Origin: Treponema sp.
GTDB lineage: Bacteria; Spirochaetota; Spirochaetia; Treponematales; Treponemataceae
DNA length: 42,580 nucleotides
Direction: 5' to 3'
NCBI GenBank assembly: GCA_017446265.1
Contig: JAFSRD010000003.1
Location: 1 to 42,580 of the forward strand
A program made the translations under genes and the position numbers. A model generated the notes under the pieces. It was not told the origin of the DNA and did not search any database. It saw only the letters and a program-made list of their open reading frames with translations. Every line of letters begins with the position of its first letter. The stretch's first letter is position 1. This document shows positions 9,101 through 16,948 of this stretch, one piece after another.

Positions 9101-10628
9101 ATCAGACGAGTATCTTAAAAAAGTTTCCGGCGAGTATGAGGCGAAAATGCGCGGCGAACTTAAAAAAGTTGAAGACAGCTTGCTCAGCAGTTTGCAGTCG
9201 TTTGAAGACGGCATATTGAACAGGCAGGAGACGAGCGCATCTACGATAGACGCTGCATTGTCGGAATTCAACGCGTGGAAACAACACTTGAAGCAGCAGC
9301 TTGACGATTCTAGCGCGGTGTTCAAAAGCCAGCTTGATGCGCTTAAATCATCTTCACAGAATAAGATTGGAGAAGCGCAGGCATCGCTGCTCGCAGATTT
9401 TGAAGAATATTCTGTCGGCATAAAGAAGCAGCAGGATGCCATAACATCATCAATTGACGCTTTGCAGGAGCGTGCAGAAGCCTCGCTCGACACGTATGAA
9501 AATCGTGCAGAAGAAATTCTTGACCGTTTGCAGAGCATGTATGAAGATATGCTCAAAGATACGGAGGCCCGCGTGTCGCAACAGAGCATTGACGCGGCAA
9601 AAACGCTGAACGGATTGAAAGAACAGATAAATGCGATTGCATCTGAAAACGGCGAGAATCAAGCAAAGTTTGTACTCAAAATGCAAAATGATTCAAACGA
9701 AATTCAAAGCCGCATGAGCGAATTGAACAGGGAGTTGCAAAATGTCAAAGCGCAAATGCAGATGTACGAGCGAGCAGAGCAGATGAAATTGCAGCTTGAC
9801 GAAAAAATTGCATATCTCGATGACGATTTTGGTCGTATTGCTGAATACGGCAAAATTGCACAGCGGCTTTCTGAACAATACAATGCAGTACGCAAAATGT
9901 ACGACGACATCAATGCGCGCGCAAAAGAATTTGATGCACAGAAAACTCGCGTTGAAACAATCGGACAAAAATACGACAAGCTCATACATCTTTCAAACTC
10001 AATGGAAGATAAAATCAATGGATTGCAGACTTCTTACGATGCGCTGCAAAATATGGAAATTGCCATGCGCGATTTTCAGGAGCGATTCAATGCGCTCGCA
10101 GGTTCTCACGACCGATTGGAGCAAAAACAAGAAGTGATTGAACGCGTGAATAGCGATGTAGATGCGGCATTTGATAATCTTAAAATGCTTGAAGATAGGA
10201 TTAAACAGTGCGCACGCGACACAGAATCGCTGCCGAATGAAATCAAAGCTGTGCAAAAAGATGTTGATAAAATTATTAAAAGTGGACCGAAACTCAGCGA
10301 TGCAGTTAATAAATTTGCTTCGTTGCAGTCACTGCTTGACGAAGCAGACAAACGCATGGATGCGCTTACGTCAGCACGGCAGGGAATTGGTAGGAGTGAA
10401 GCACGCCTTGAAGAGCTAAAAACAGACATTGAGTCGAAGTTCAAACTGCTCAATCAGCTAACGAAAAAAGATTTAGAGAAACAAACGACAAAGCGTGAAG
10501 AGCGGCTTTCTCCGCAAGACCGTGAAAATATCAAGTATCTGAAAAAACAAGGTTGGACAGTTGCAGAAATTGCAAAACGTATGAAGCGCACGCAGACAGA
10601 AATAGAAATGGTTTTGGAAATGCCGTAG
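6162..10628 (+). CDS. Giant membrane-anchored coiled-coil protein (spirochaete SpiroCoCo type) with C-terminal helix-turn-helix
   Basis: 1488 residues from a GTG start with GTGGGGA upstream. Residues 4-20 (VTVLIATVIAAVISVVI) form one membrane segment followed by RKIDRD, so the bulk is probably cytoplasmic. Residues 30 to about 1440 are almost continuous charged coiled coil with very few prolines. The stretch from roughly 270 to 500 carries repeating units built on YxALxEKYK and AxExDETL, suggesting growth by internal duplication. The last 40 residues (LSPQDRENIKYLKKQGWTVA and onward to KRMKRTQTEIEMVL) read as a sigma-factor-like helix-turn-helix. I recall this as the spirochaetal 'SpiroCoCo' coiled-coil family, probably structural (cell shape or filament scaffolding), but function is inferred only. 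No frameshift is visible. Confidence 0.8.
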   Translation: MNIVTVLIATVIAAVISVVIRKIDRDNNTMEKVKRYADKRQSEFDEYLQEQTKKLASAGAELETTRAQAVAAIKRLEKERDDFLQKADELKNYKNAVAAAEAKITGYDKSLASLSEMTANVEENLNRLKKESLIVEKLDSQLVAQKKNLDALEKRIPHVANEFSQKNGEQLKVLGTKLLEEYDARTQQLKNDIAASGKEADDALAKFKAAVSGVYSSAAQKASELEDVAFKHLSEQAKMRGNEYMKAIDERIDEIEARIDERIAEMEGRVNDRADEVDKTVSELETDFDAKYGDRYAALEEKYDSSLSALTTRLDANMESAQKQIDSRTTLLDGAIDTRTAAIIKKYDAQYAAVADSYKKRTEEYAEKLNEQYVALAAKHAQKAKEADETLASHYTALVEKYKQLSAKTNSSLEVQYSSLFEKYKGKAAELDETLNQKTAEVVSSFKDSTGNVISNIKKNLTSLDEKYKEHIDDFGKKYDEKINSLQEKYTRQLDAIDVKNDSRLDELDNKFENLFTRLNGTYAEKSSALEQQVEAIRAMYDEKEGNVASEISGRIATLNEQYRQQVADIDAQYGQQIAALRTRLEASLAEANETSSFIAQNVSGNSRSIESLQNSLETQIKDVEARYTNLFANAVSQADEKETAMLEKFTSAANTRIEKYHAAIQNKVDSLKSALAETLSSVTHQAQDSVKDAEDAINQIRIECDEAQRRADAIGPKLDEKVQFVDNQIEKFRMQSEAKLVELDKLINDAIRKMAEQCEIQQSDALKALDSQLGSYKKDLAYQFSRLETSGKDIDVLEANLRKAMEEIRKRVLADFDSFTDEQRRQHKMFASTIKEDSDAIETQLEALEQSIDELKQSSVSSVREKLKDFEDSFDDELKVRSDKLNDALSTWKNTFDGRLSLFTGDYEKERRAIEIKYSEDMQAKFNALQERNEEQMSRVALRIQETQNSVQEQLDSISEVVHDFAEETQNRVSKTQTISDEYLKKVSGEYEAKMRGELKKVEDSLLSSLQSFEDGILNRQETSASTIDAALSEFNAWKQHLKQQLDDSSAVFKSQLDALKSSSQNKIGEAQASLLADFEEYSVGIKKQQDAITSSIDALQERAEASLDTYENRAEEILDRLQSMYEDMLKDTEARVSQQSIDAAKTLNGLKEQINAIASENGENQAKFVLKMQNDSNEIQSRMSELNRELQNVKAQMQMYERAEQMKLQLDEKIAYLDDDFGRIAEYGKIAQRLSEQYNAVRKMYDDINARAKEFDAQKTRVETIGQKYDKLIHLSNSMEDKINGLQTSYDALQNMEIAMRDFQERFNALAGSHDRLEQKQEVIERVNSDVDAAFDNLKMLEDRIKQCARDTESLPNEIKAVQKDVDKIIKSGPKLSDAVNKFASLQSLLDEADKRMDALTSARQGIGRSEARLEELKTDIESKFKLLNQLTKKDLEKQTTKREERLSPQDRENIKYLKKQGWTVAEIAKRMKRTQTEIEMVLEMP

Positions 10629-10630
10629 AG

Positions 10631-10916
10631 GCTGTCTAATAAGAATCGTTGTGCCGAGTTTAGTTCGGCACCTACACTATATGGTGTTGTCATTCCGAAA
10701 TAAATTCGGAGTGGCACTGCAATACGAACGTTTAAAATACACGCTGAAATGGCGCGTGTATTTTATCTTGCAGTTTGCGAAGCCGCGCCGCAATTTGCTT
10801 CGCAAACTTGCTCATTTACGTGTGCGCATGCACGCCGTGCAACTGCGCACTACATGCACGCGCTCGCAAGTTGAAACTTGCTCGCTTGTGTATTTTTTAG
10901 GAACTTATTAGACAGC
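10631..10916. mobile_element. 286-bp non-coding element with 13-bp terminal inverted repeats (MITE-like), long copy
   Basis: Bounded by GCTGTCTAATAAG on the left and its exact inverse on the right (10904-10916). It begins 2 nt after the coiled-coil gene's stop codon and encodes no plausible protein. Inside are three clear hairpins. GCCGA/TCGGC is near the left end. TAAAATACACG (10733-10743) pairs with CGTGTATTTTA (10755-10765). AGTTTGCGAAGC (10772-10783) pairs with GCTTCGCAAACT (10797-10808). A 70-bp relative with the same ends lies at 29437-29506. The shared ends and variable interior suggest a non-autonomous element moved by a transposase encoded elsewhere. No target duplication was identified with confidence. 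Confidence 0.75.
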
Positions 10917-10985
10917 ACCTACTTGCCAGTTTTCTACGAAAACAGGCAGTCACATGACGATTATAAGACGCGCCATCCGTGACGC
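10917..10985. other. Gap between the repeat element and the end of ispDF
   Basis: Holds a hairpin at about 10924-10947 (GCC and GTTTT pairing with AAAAC and GGC around a mismatch). It has no T-run on the minus strand, so I do not call it a terminator for ispDF. No gene is seen. Confidence 0.4.
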
Positions 10986-12224
10986 TCATTCTTTGTGCAT
11001 GAGCAGGCATGTGCACCATGCTTCTATGGCACGTCCTGCTCCAACATCGCCGAGTTTTTCACCTGTCTTTGCTTTTACAAAAATACGGTTCTGATTAACG
11101 CCGAGCGCAGAAGCGATTGATGCACAGATGCGCTCTCGATAGGGCAACAATTTTGGTTTTTCAAGTTTCACAATGCAGTCAAGGTTTAGCAACTGCCAAC
11201 CGTCAGCAGCAACTTTTTCCCATGCAGTTTTTAATAATTTTAATGAATCCGCGTCTTTCCATGCGGCATCTGTGTCGGGAAAAAAACTACCGATGTCACC
11301 GAGTGCAGCCGCGCCAAGCAGTGCATCTGTTATTGCGTGTAAAAGCGTGTCTCCGTCTGAATGACCTGCTTCTCCTTTTTCAAATGGAACAATGATGCCG
11401 CCGATTATCAATTCCCGATTTTCTACGAGTTGATGCATGTCGTAGCCCATGCCCACAGCAATACGCTGTGGCACAAAATCTTGCTGATTGATGAACTGTT
11501 GCATATGCTGGTGACAAGTTTCATTCATGTCATCTGGATAGGTGATCTTTTTGTTGCATATGTCTCCTGCAACTACCATAACGTCACCTTCGTATTTGTT
11601 CCATATCTCTGTATCGTCAGTATATGTGATGCCGTCATGTTCAGCTTTTTGATGTGCGGCAAAAATGCGCCTAAAATCGAACGCTTGTGGCGTTTGAATG
11701 GAGGCGATTGCATTTCGTTGCAAGTGCGTTTCAATAAAGCCGCTCTTACCGACAATCTTTTGCGTATCTGTCGCAGGAATTGCAGGAGCTGCCGCACCAT
11801 ACATTGCGCTTGCGTTTGCAACATCTTTAATAATTTTTGGAGTGACGAACGGACGTGCTGCATCGTGGATGAACACTGTGCCGTCGAATGGAGCTGCTGC
11901 AGCAATTGCGGTGAGCACATTTTTTACAGATTGCTGCCGTGTTGTTCCGCCGTGTACAAACAGCACGTGAGCAGGCGCACATAGTTGCGCAACTTCTTTG
12001 TCTGCAAAGAGCGCATTTTTTGCAATAGGCTCGTCCTCATCGTATGGAATTGCTATTGCGAGAAAAGCGCACTCAAGCGTTTGCAAAAACTGCTTTGCGG
12101 ATTCAGAGAGCACTGTGCCGTTTTTAAGCGGCATGTATTGCTTTCGTTGAACGCTGTTTATGCGTGCAGACATGCCGCCTGCAACTATGACAACTGCAAT
12201 CTGTTTTTTTTGCAATTTGCTCAT
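10986..12224 (-). CDS. ispDF: Bifunctional IspD/IspF (MEP isoprenoid pathway)
   Basis: Catalyses two non-consecutive steps of the non-mevalonate pathway: CTP addition to methylerythritol phosphate (IspD) and cyclisation to MEcPP (IspF). The N-terminal domain shows AVVIVAGGMSARINSVQRKQ (nucleotide-binding loop, residues about 10-29) and HDAARPFV. The C-terminal ~160 residues show GMGYDMHQL, HSDGD (zinc site) and KAKTGEKLGDVGAGRAIEAW. At 412 residues it is the expected size of a fusion. The ATG at 12224 is preferred; a TTG at 12260, immediately after the carD stop, would add 12 residues. Neither has a strong ribosome site, and translation is probably coupled to carD, with which it forms an operon. 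The usual IspF KATTTE segment reads KAKTGE. Confidence 0.92.
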   Translation of the reverse strand: MSKLQKKQIAVVIVAGGMSARINSVQRKQYMPLKNGTVLSESAKQFLQTLECAFLAIAIPYDEDEPIAKNALFADKEVAQLCAPAHVLFVHGGTTRQQSVKNVLTAIAAAAPFDGTVFIHDAARPFVTPKIIKDVANASAMYGAAAPAIPATDTQKIVGKSGFIETHLQRNAIASIQTPQAFDFRRIFAAHQKAEHDGITYTDDTEIWNKYEGDVMVVAGDICNKKITYPDDMNETCHQHMQQFINQQDFVPQRIAVGMGYDMHQLVENRELIIGGIIVPFEKGEAGHSDGDTLLHAITDALLGAAALGDIGSFFPDTDAAWKDADSLKLLKTAWEKVAADGWQLLNLDCIVKLEKPKLLPYRERICASIASALGVNQNRIFVKAKTGEKLGDVGAGRAIEAWCTCLLMHKE

Positions 12225-12260
12225 TTCAGCAACCTGTTTTATGGACACTACGATGCGCAA

Positions 12261-13232
12261 TTAAAATGAATCGTCGTCGTATGAATTTGAGGAATCGTCG
12301 CTGTCTGCCTCATCGTTCATGTCGTCCATGAGGTTGTCATCTTCATCGTCATCAATGCTGATGGTATGCTTTACTTTTGGCATGGAGCCTGGTGGTTCAA
12401 GTTTTGTGTGAATCATCGCTTCTACTTCTTTTGCAGGCTTTCCGAGTGCAAACGAGATTTCATCTTCAAGCAGTTTTCGCGCGGAGTCGTACAGTTTACG
12501 CTCTAAAATAGGGAGTTCCTTTACTTTGCTGCGATTGTACAGACAGCGCACGATTGTAGCTATATCCAAGATGCTGCCTTTTTTGAGCAAGTCAAGATTC
12601 ATTTGATAGCGCAACTTCCAATCAGATGTAATCGGTTCAAAATCTTCTGAAAGTAATTTGAGCGCTTTTTCCGCTTCGGTAGCAGAAACGATTGCACGGA
12701 TGCCAAGTTCCTGTGCGCGCGCAACGGGAACCATGACGAGCATATCTGACGCTTCTATGTAAATCTTGTAATACAAAAGTTGTTCATCTTTGAAAAGCTG
12801 CTCGCTAATTTCAGTGATCTTTCCAACGCCTTGACTCGGATAGACAATTTTTTGGTTTAAACGAAAGCGCATTGGTTTTTTGGAAGGCGTGGTTTTTGTT
12901 AATTTGCGTGATGCCTTATCTGTTGTTTTACCCCTGGTTGTTTTTGCTTTTGTGGAAGAAACTTTTGTTGCTTTTACCGTTGTTTTTTTTGCGGCAGTTT
13001 TTTTCGGTGCTGTTGCAGTGACTTTCTTGACACTGACCCTTGCTGCTGTTTTTTTTGCAGAGACTTTTGCCGTTGCTTTTTTTGTTGCAGTTTTTTTTAC
13101 CGATGACGTTGGTTTTGCAGCCTTTGCTGTTTTCGTTGCAGGCGATTTTTTACCTGTCACTTTTTTCTGCGCAGTTTGGGAAGCAGTTTTTTTTGCTTGT
13201 ACCGTTTTGCTTGGAGTCTTTATTTTTCCCAT
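12261..13232 (-). CDS. carD: CarD/CdnL-family RNA-polymerase-binding regulator with histone H1-like N-terminus and acidic tail
   Basis: CarD/CdnL proteins bind the RNA polymerase beta subunit and stabilise open promoter complexes, notably at rRNA promoters. The core is at residues about 122-285: FRLNQKIVYPSQGVGKITEI starts the Tudor-like RNAP-interaction domain, followed by the helical DNA-binding part (LRYQMNLDLLKKGS onward). Unusually, residues 1-120 are a low-complexity Lys/Ala/Thr tail of KKTA and KKAT type, like histone H1 or bacterial Hc1. The last ~30 residues are almost all Asp/Glu/Ser. Total 323 residues against about 165 for plain CdnL. The ATG at 13232 lacks a Shine-Dalgarno and lies 8 nt after a good -10 box, so the mRNA may be leaderless. 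First gene of a carD-ispDF operon. Confidence 0.88.
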   Translation of the reverse strand: MGKIKTPSKTVQAKKTASQTAQKKVTGKKSPATKTAKAAKPTSSVKKTATKKATAKVSAKKTAARVSVKKVTATAPKKTAAKKTTVKATKVSSTKAKTTRGKTTDKASRKLTKTTPSKKPMRFRLNQKIVYPSQGVGKITEISEQLFKDEQLLYYKIYIEASDMLVMVPVARAQELGIRAIVSATEAEKALKLLSEDFEPITSDWKLRYQMNLDLLKKGSILDIATIVRCLYNRSKVKELPILERKLYDSARKLLEDEISFALGKPAKEVEAMIHTKLEPPGSMPKVKHTISIDDDEDDNLMDDMNDEADSDDSSNSYDDDSF

Positions 13233-13240
13233 AGCGTGTG

Positions 13241-13269
13241 AGTATAGCACAAAAGTTGGAAAAAATCAA
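13241..13269 (-). promoter_or_regulatory. Promoter of carD-ispDF, predicted leaderless
   Basis: On the minus strand: TTGATT (13269-13264), a 17-nt spacer, then TATACT (13246-13241) preceded by TGC (extended -10). Only 8 nt separate the -10 box from the ATG at 13232, so transcription would start at or within 1-3 nt of the start codon. Confidence 0.7.
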
Positions 13270-13359
13270 ATGATTTTTTGAGTTTTTGAGAGAGATTGGA
13301 GAAAATTTCTTGCGAATTAATAAAGCTGTACAAGGCGGTAAAAAGCGGCAAAATAAAGA

Positions 13360-13388
13360 TTGACAAGTGCAATTAAAATGAATATTAT
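13360..13388 (+). promoter_or_regulatory. Promoter of the 13.4-kb lipoprotein gene
   Basis: Perfect TTGACA (13360-13365), a 17-nt spacer and TATTAT (13383-13388, one base off consensus). The start codon at 13438 follows a strong TTGGAGGTG ribosome site, so high expression is likely. Confidence 0.8.
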
Positions 13389-13437
13389 ATAACAAAATGT
13401 TTATAAGGATGCTGTGCTATTCTTGGAGGTGCTCATT

Positions 13438-14706
13438 ATGAAAAAGAGAATTTTACTTGTTGTTGCAGTTGTTGTTACAACATGCTTTATTTCCTGTGCT
13501 GACATTTTTGGCTCCAATAAACGAGATGTTATAACAGTCACTATTCCCGCATTTTCATCATCTTCTAATAACGGCCGTGCGGCAAATACTGGCAGCACAT
13601 TCAGCAACTGGAACGTATACGCGTTTCTTGTAGGCAAGAATATTGCGAGCGAGAATCTCAACCTACTGGCGAATGCTGCACCTGGTACAAGTGGGCTTAA
13701 AGATTTAATAGGACTTCCCGGCATTCTTGATGCGGTGGAGTACAAAGGGGTGAATCTTGCATATGATACGCTTGTGCGGTTCAAGCGCGTAAAGTCTGGT
13801 ATGGAGTGTTTTGTGTACCTTGCCATTACGTATAAAGAGAGCATTGTCTTTTACGGATGGGGGCCTGGCAATGCGGTTATTCAGCAGGCTGGTTTACCTG
13901 GTAGTACCGCTCCTTTGTATTCGCTTAGTGCGCTCCATGTGGTACAAGCAGGCGTGAATAACATTGGTCTTGTGTTGAAAAAGAACTCTGAATCAAACGT
14001 GTATTTTTACTCACAAGAGGGAACAACTGATGCTTCTGGGGCTCCTACAACGCCGCAAGCGAGCACACCAAGAAAACCTGCCGCAGCAGTGAACAGCACC
14101 ATGTCGTTGATTGAGGCGCTGCGAGAGGGAAAAACAACTGTTGTTTTGGCAGAAGATGTTCAACTGCCTTATGACATTGAAATAGATAGCACTACTACAA
14201 GCACGCTGTTGTCTGTTCCGGGCAACACACATACGCTCACTTTAGCAGGCGAAAGTTTAAATACAAAGAAAGTGGAAATACAAGGAACGCTCTGGCTTGT
14301 CGATGTTACGCTTGCTGCTGACATAGAAATTAAAGGTGCTGCTAAGCTTGCATTGAATGGCAACGTAGCAATACAGAACAGCCGCGGCAATGCAATTTCA
14401 TTTGTAACGGCTGCTGGTACTGTTGGTACGAGTGCAAGCTATGGCGAAATTATTGTTGCAGGACCGCTCCAAAGAAATGTAGGAACACTGACGTTTGACC
14501 ATGACTTGGGCTTCGGCTTCCCTCTAACGTACTACAATAATACGCCAATTATTAGAGATGCGGGCAGTATAAGCAATCCGAAAAACTTCTTTGGTGTTAA
14601 CGTAGTAGGGATTAATGCAATTCCTACTTGGGGGCAAGAGCCATTTACTTATGAATTTAAGCGCAGCGGCAATGGATGGAATTTGTTTATTACTGTAAAT
14701 CCGTAA
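13438..14706 (+). CDS. Lipoprotein of unknown function
   Basis: 422 residues. MKKRILLVVAVVVTTCFISC is a lipoprotein signal with a loose spirochaetal lipobox (FISC, modified cysteine at 20), so it is membrane-anchored and outside the cytoplasm. The ATG at 13438 has GGAGGTG at good spacing. After a mixed N-terminal half comes a Thr/Pro/Ala linker near 200 (SGAPTTPQASTPRKPAAA). The rest has short beta-strand-like repeats (TLTLAGESLNTKKVEIQGTL, IEIKGAAKLALNGNVAI) that resemble a beta-helix or parallel-beta solenoid surface domain. I recognise no named family. Its near-consensus promoter and ribosome site suggest an abundant surface protein. Confidence 0.8.
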   Translation: MKKRILLVVAVVVTTCFISCADIFGSNKRDVITVTIPAFSSSSNNGRAANTGSTFSNWNVYAFLVGKNIASENLNLLANAAPGTSGLKDLIGLPGILDAVEYKGVNLAYDTLVRFKRVKSGMECFVYLAITYKESIVFYGWGPGNAVIQQAGLPGSTAPLYSLSALHVVQAGVNNIGLVLKKNSESNVYFYSQEGTTDASGAPTTPQASTPRKPAAAVNSTMSLIEALREGKTTVVLAEDVQLPYDIEIDSTTTSTLLSVPGNTHTLTLAGESLNTKKVEIQGTLWLVDVTLAADIEIKGAAKLALNGNVAIQNSRGNAISFVTAAGTVGTSASYGEIIVAGPLQRNVGTLTFDHDLGFGFPLTYYNNTPIIRDAGSISNPKNFFGVNVVGINAIPTWGQEPFTYEFKRSGNGWNLFITVNP

Positions 14707-15037
14707 AAAGACTGCTTGCAGTGAGTTGCTATCGCGCTAATTCAGTGCGCGGCTACATTGTGTGCAACTGCAACGAAATGCATGCGCCCGCACATTGAAA
14801 CTTACTCGTCATGGAAATCAATTTTCAGGAGAATGCGCTTGTTTATTCGTGCTTGCCCGCTTGCATTTATTGTGCATTTGCGCTATGTTTAATAAATTGC
14901 CGATTGCATATATCGGCTGTATGTGTGCAATGTCTGATGGATAAGAGGCAGGTGTATTGCCGATAATTTTTGAATTATATGTTTGCCGTCGGTCGTCACA
15001 CGAATATGCGGATATTTTCGTGAGGTATAGGTAACAT
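14707..15037. other. Intergenic region with a degenerate copy of the 10.6-kb element and the deaD leader
   Basis: 14762-14807 resembles 10837-10884, inside the long repeat element: both begin GTGCAACTGC and share GAAACTT followed by CTCG. It is therefore a decayed relative without terminal repeats. Further on, GCCGAT and ATCGGC arms (about 14899-14917) form a small hairpin. CACGAA (14999-15004) can pair with TTCGTG (15017-15022) just before the deaD ribosome site. No protein-coding gene is seen. Confidence 0.45.
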
Positions 15038-16891
15038 ATGGATTCACAAATCATCTCGTTTAAAGACCTTGGTCTTGATGAAAAGACTTTGGTTGCAGTT
15101 GCCCGCAAGGGTTTTGAAATTCCTTCTCCCATTCAAGTACTTGCTATTCCGCGCCTGTTGAACGGCAATGCAAATGTCATTGCACGTGCGCGCACTGGTA
15201 CGGGAAAAACTGCTGCATTTGGATTGCCGCTTGTGCAAAGCCTTCGCGAAGGGAGCGAGCATGTGCGTGCACTTGTCCTTGAGCCGACGCGCGAACTTGC
15301 TGTTCAGACATGCGAAGAGTTGCAGGCGTTTACTGAGGGAAAGTTTCCGCGCACATGCGTTGTGTACGGTGGCGCGTCTATAGGGCAGCAACTTCGTGAA
15401 TTGAAACGCGGCAGTGAAATCGTTGTAGGTACGCCGGGTCGCGTCATGGATTTAATAAATCGAGGCGCGCTTGACATTCATCAAATTGATTATTTTATTC
15501 TCGACGAAGGCGATGAGATGCTCGACATGGGCTTCATCGAAGACATTGAATCTATTTTTGAAGAGGCAAATCCTAAAAGCCGCATTCTGCTGTTCAGCGC
15601 AACAATGCCCGCACCTATTCTCAAAATTGCCTCTAGTTTTATGGGCAATTATGAAATTGTCGAAGAAGAAGATGTTGTCGATGAGCCGTTGCTTATTGAG
15701 CAAAGGTATTGGCTCGTGCGCGAAAGTGACAAAATTGAAGCACTCGTGCGTCTTATCGACAGTACTGATGATTTTTATGGGCTTGTCTTCACGCAGACTA
15801 AAATGGATGCAGACAACGTGTGCAAGCAACTCGACGAGCGCGGATATGAAGCTGCTGTTTTGCATGGCGACATTATGCAGAGCCAGCGGGAAAAAGTGCT
15901 TGCGCGTTTTCGTAGAAAAAAAACACGCGTTCTTGTTGCCACTGACGTTGCCGCCCGTGGCATTGATATTGCAGGTTTGAGCAATGTTGTAAATTATTCT
16001 ATGCCGCAGGATGCGTGGACATATGTTCACAGAATTGGTCGTACGGGGAGGGCTGGTGCCGTCGGAAAAGCAGTAACATTTGTACGCCCCGAAGAAAGCA
16101 GGCGCAAATTGGCAAGTTTGCAAGCTGCAATTAAAAAGCGCACAAAGAATGAGCTTCAGGAAGAGGCAATTCCTTCTGTTGAAGAGGTGCTTGAAAAAAA
16201 GCGCGGGAGATTGTTTGAGCAACTTAAAGCCGACATAGGGCTTGCGGCGGCAGAAGACGGCTCACGTTCGCTTGTTGCTGTTGGAACTCAATTTTCGGTC
16301 ATGGCTTCCGAGTTGTGCAAAGACAACGATGCTGAAAGTGTGCTTGCTGCGGTAATGTCTGTATTGTACGGAAAGTCGCTCGACAAATCTCATTACGGCG
16401 AAATAAAAGTTCAAAAGACTGAAACAAAGCGGAAGAGCGCGCGCAAGGGAGCGCGTGATGGTGCATCAGATGAAGACCAGCTGCGCCTCTACGTGCAGCT
16501 GGGGCGGCGTGATGGATATGGTCCACGCGAAATTGCAGATTATTTTAGCGACTTGCTCAATATACCTGAACGGGTTGTAGACCGCATCGACATAGCGCAA
16601 AATTTTACGCTTGTGAGTTTGCCTGTTGCATCTGCAAAGCGCGCGCTTGAAATGGCAAAAGGCGACAGCGACATACCGCACATGCATATTGATGCAAAAG
16701 ATGTGGCGCGTGGCAGAAAAGATGATTTTGACGTACGGCATGGAAGGAGGACGCGTGCAGAAAAAAAAGATTCCCATGCTGAACGCCGTCCGCTGTCAAG
16801 GTCGCGCGCACGGGCAAATGTGCACACGCCTACTGAGCGCAACAGTCATGCAGGATTGTACAAGCGCAAATCATCTGCGGAACGATTTTAA
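15038..16891 (+). CDS. deaD: DEAD-box RNA helicase with DbpA-type RNA-binding domain
   Basis: ATP-dependent RNA helicase, expected to act in ribosome assembly, mRNA turnover or cold adaptation. Motifs in order: Q motif FEIPSPIQ (26-33), Walker A ARTGTGKT (51-58), PTRELA (83-88), GTPGR (131-135), motif II DEGD (156-159, in place of DEAD), SAT (187-189), RGIDI and HRIGRTGRAG. Residues about 480-545 (LYVQLGRRDGYGPREIADYF onward) form the DbpA/DeaD RNA-recognition domain. A basic Arg/Lys/His tail follows. The family is DeaD/CshA rather than DbpA proper, whose RNA-binding domain has strict 23S specificity. Length is 617 residues. The ATG at 15038 has AGGT 6 nt upstream. Confidence 0.92.
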   Translation: MDSQIISFKDLGLDEKTLVAVARKGFEIPSPIQVLAIPRLLNGNANVIARARTGTGKTAAFGLPLVQSLREGSEHVRALVLEPTRELAVQTCEELQAFTEGKFPRTCVVYGGASIGQQLRELKRGSEIVVGTPGRVMDLINRGALDIHQIDYFILDEGDEMLDMGFIEDIESIFEEANPKSRILLFSATMPAPILKIASSFMGNYEIVEEEDVVDEPLLIEQRYWLVRESDKIEALVRLIDSTDDFYGLVFTQTKMDADNVCKQLDERGYEAAVLHGDIMQSQREKVLARFRRKKTRVLVATDVAARGIDIAGLSNVVNYSMPQDAWTYVHRIGRTGRAGAVGKAVTFVRPEESRRKLASLQAAIKKRTKNELQEEAIPSVEEVLEKKRGRLFEQLKADIGLAAAEDGSRSLVAVGTQFSVMASELCKDNDAESVLAAVMSVLYGKSLDKSHYGEIKVQKTETKRKSARKGARDGASDEDQLRLYVQLGRRDGYGPREIADYFSDLLNIPERVVDRIDIAQNFTLVSLPVASAKRALEMAKGDSDIPHMHIDAKDVARGRKDDFDVRHGRRTRAEKKDSHAERRPLSRSRARANVHTPTERNSHAGLYKRKSSAERF

Positions 16892-16948
16892 CATGGCGCA
16901 TGAATGCGCTCGTTGTAATTAAGTTGCGCACAATGACACAGTGATATT

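Noticed and set aside
12880-13281. 133-residue plus-strand ORF rich in Val, Phe and Ala, looking like a membrane protein
   Set aside because: It is the antisense of the Lys/Ala/Thr repeat region of carD; Lys and Ala codons read as Phe and Val or Ala on the other strand. No ribosome site.
13289-13359. A/T-rich stretch between carD and the lipoprotein gene as a CRISPR or phage site
   Set aside because: No repeated units; it is only the divergent promoter region.
15452-16222. 256-residue minus-strand ORF
   Set aside because: Antisense to the well-conserved DEAD-box helicase; no family resemblance.
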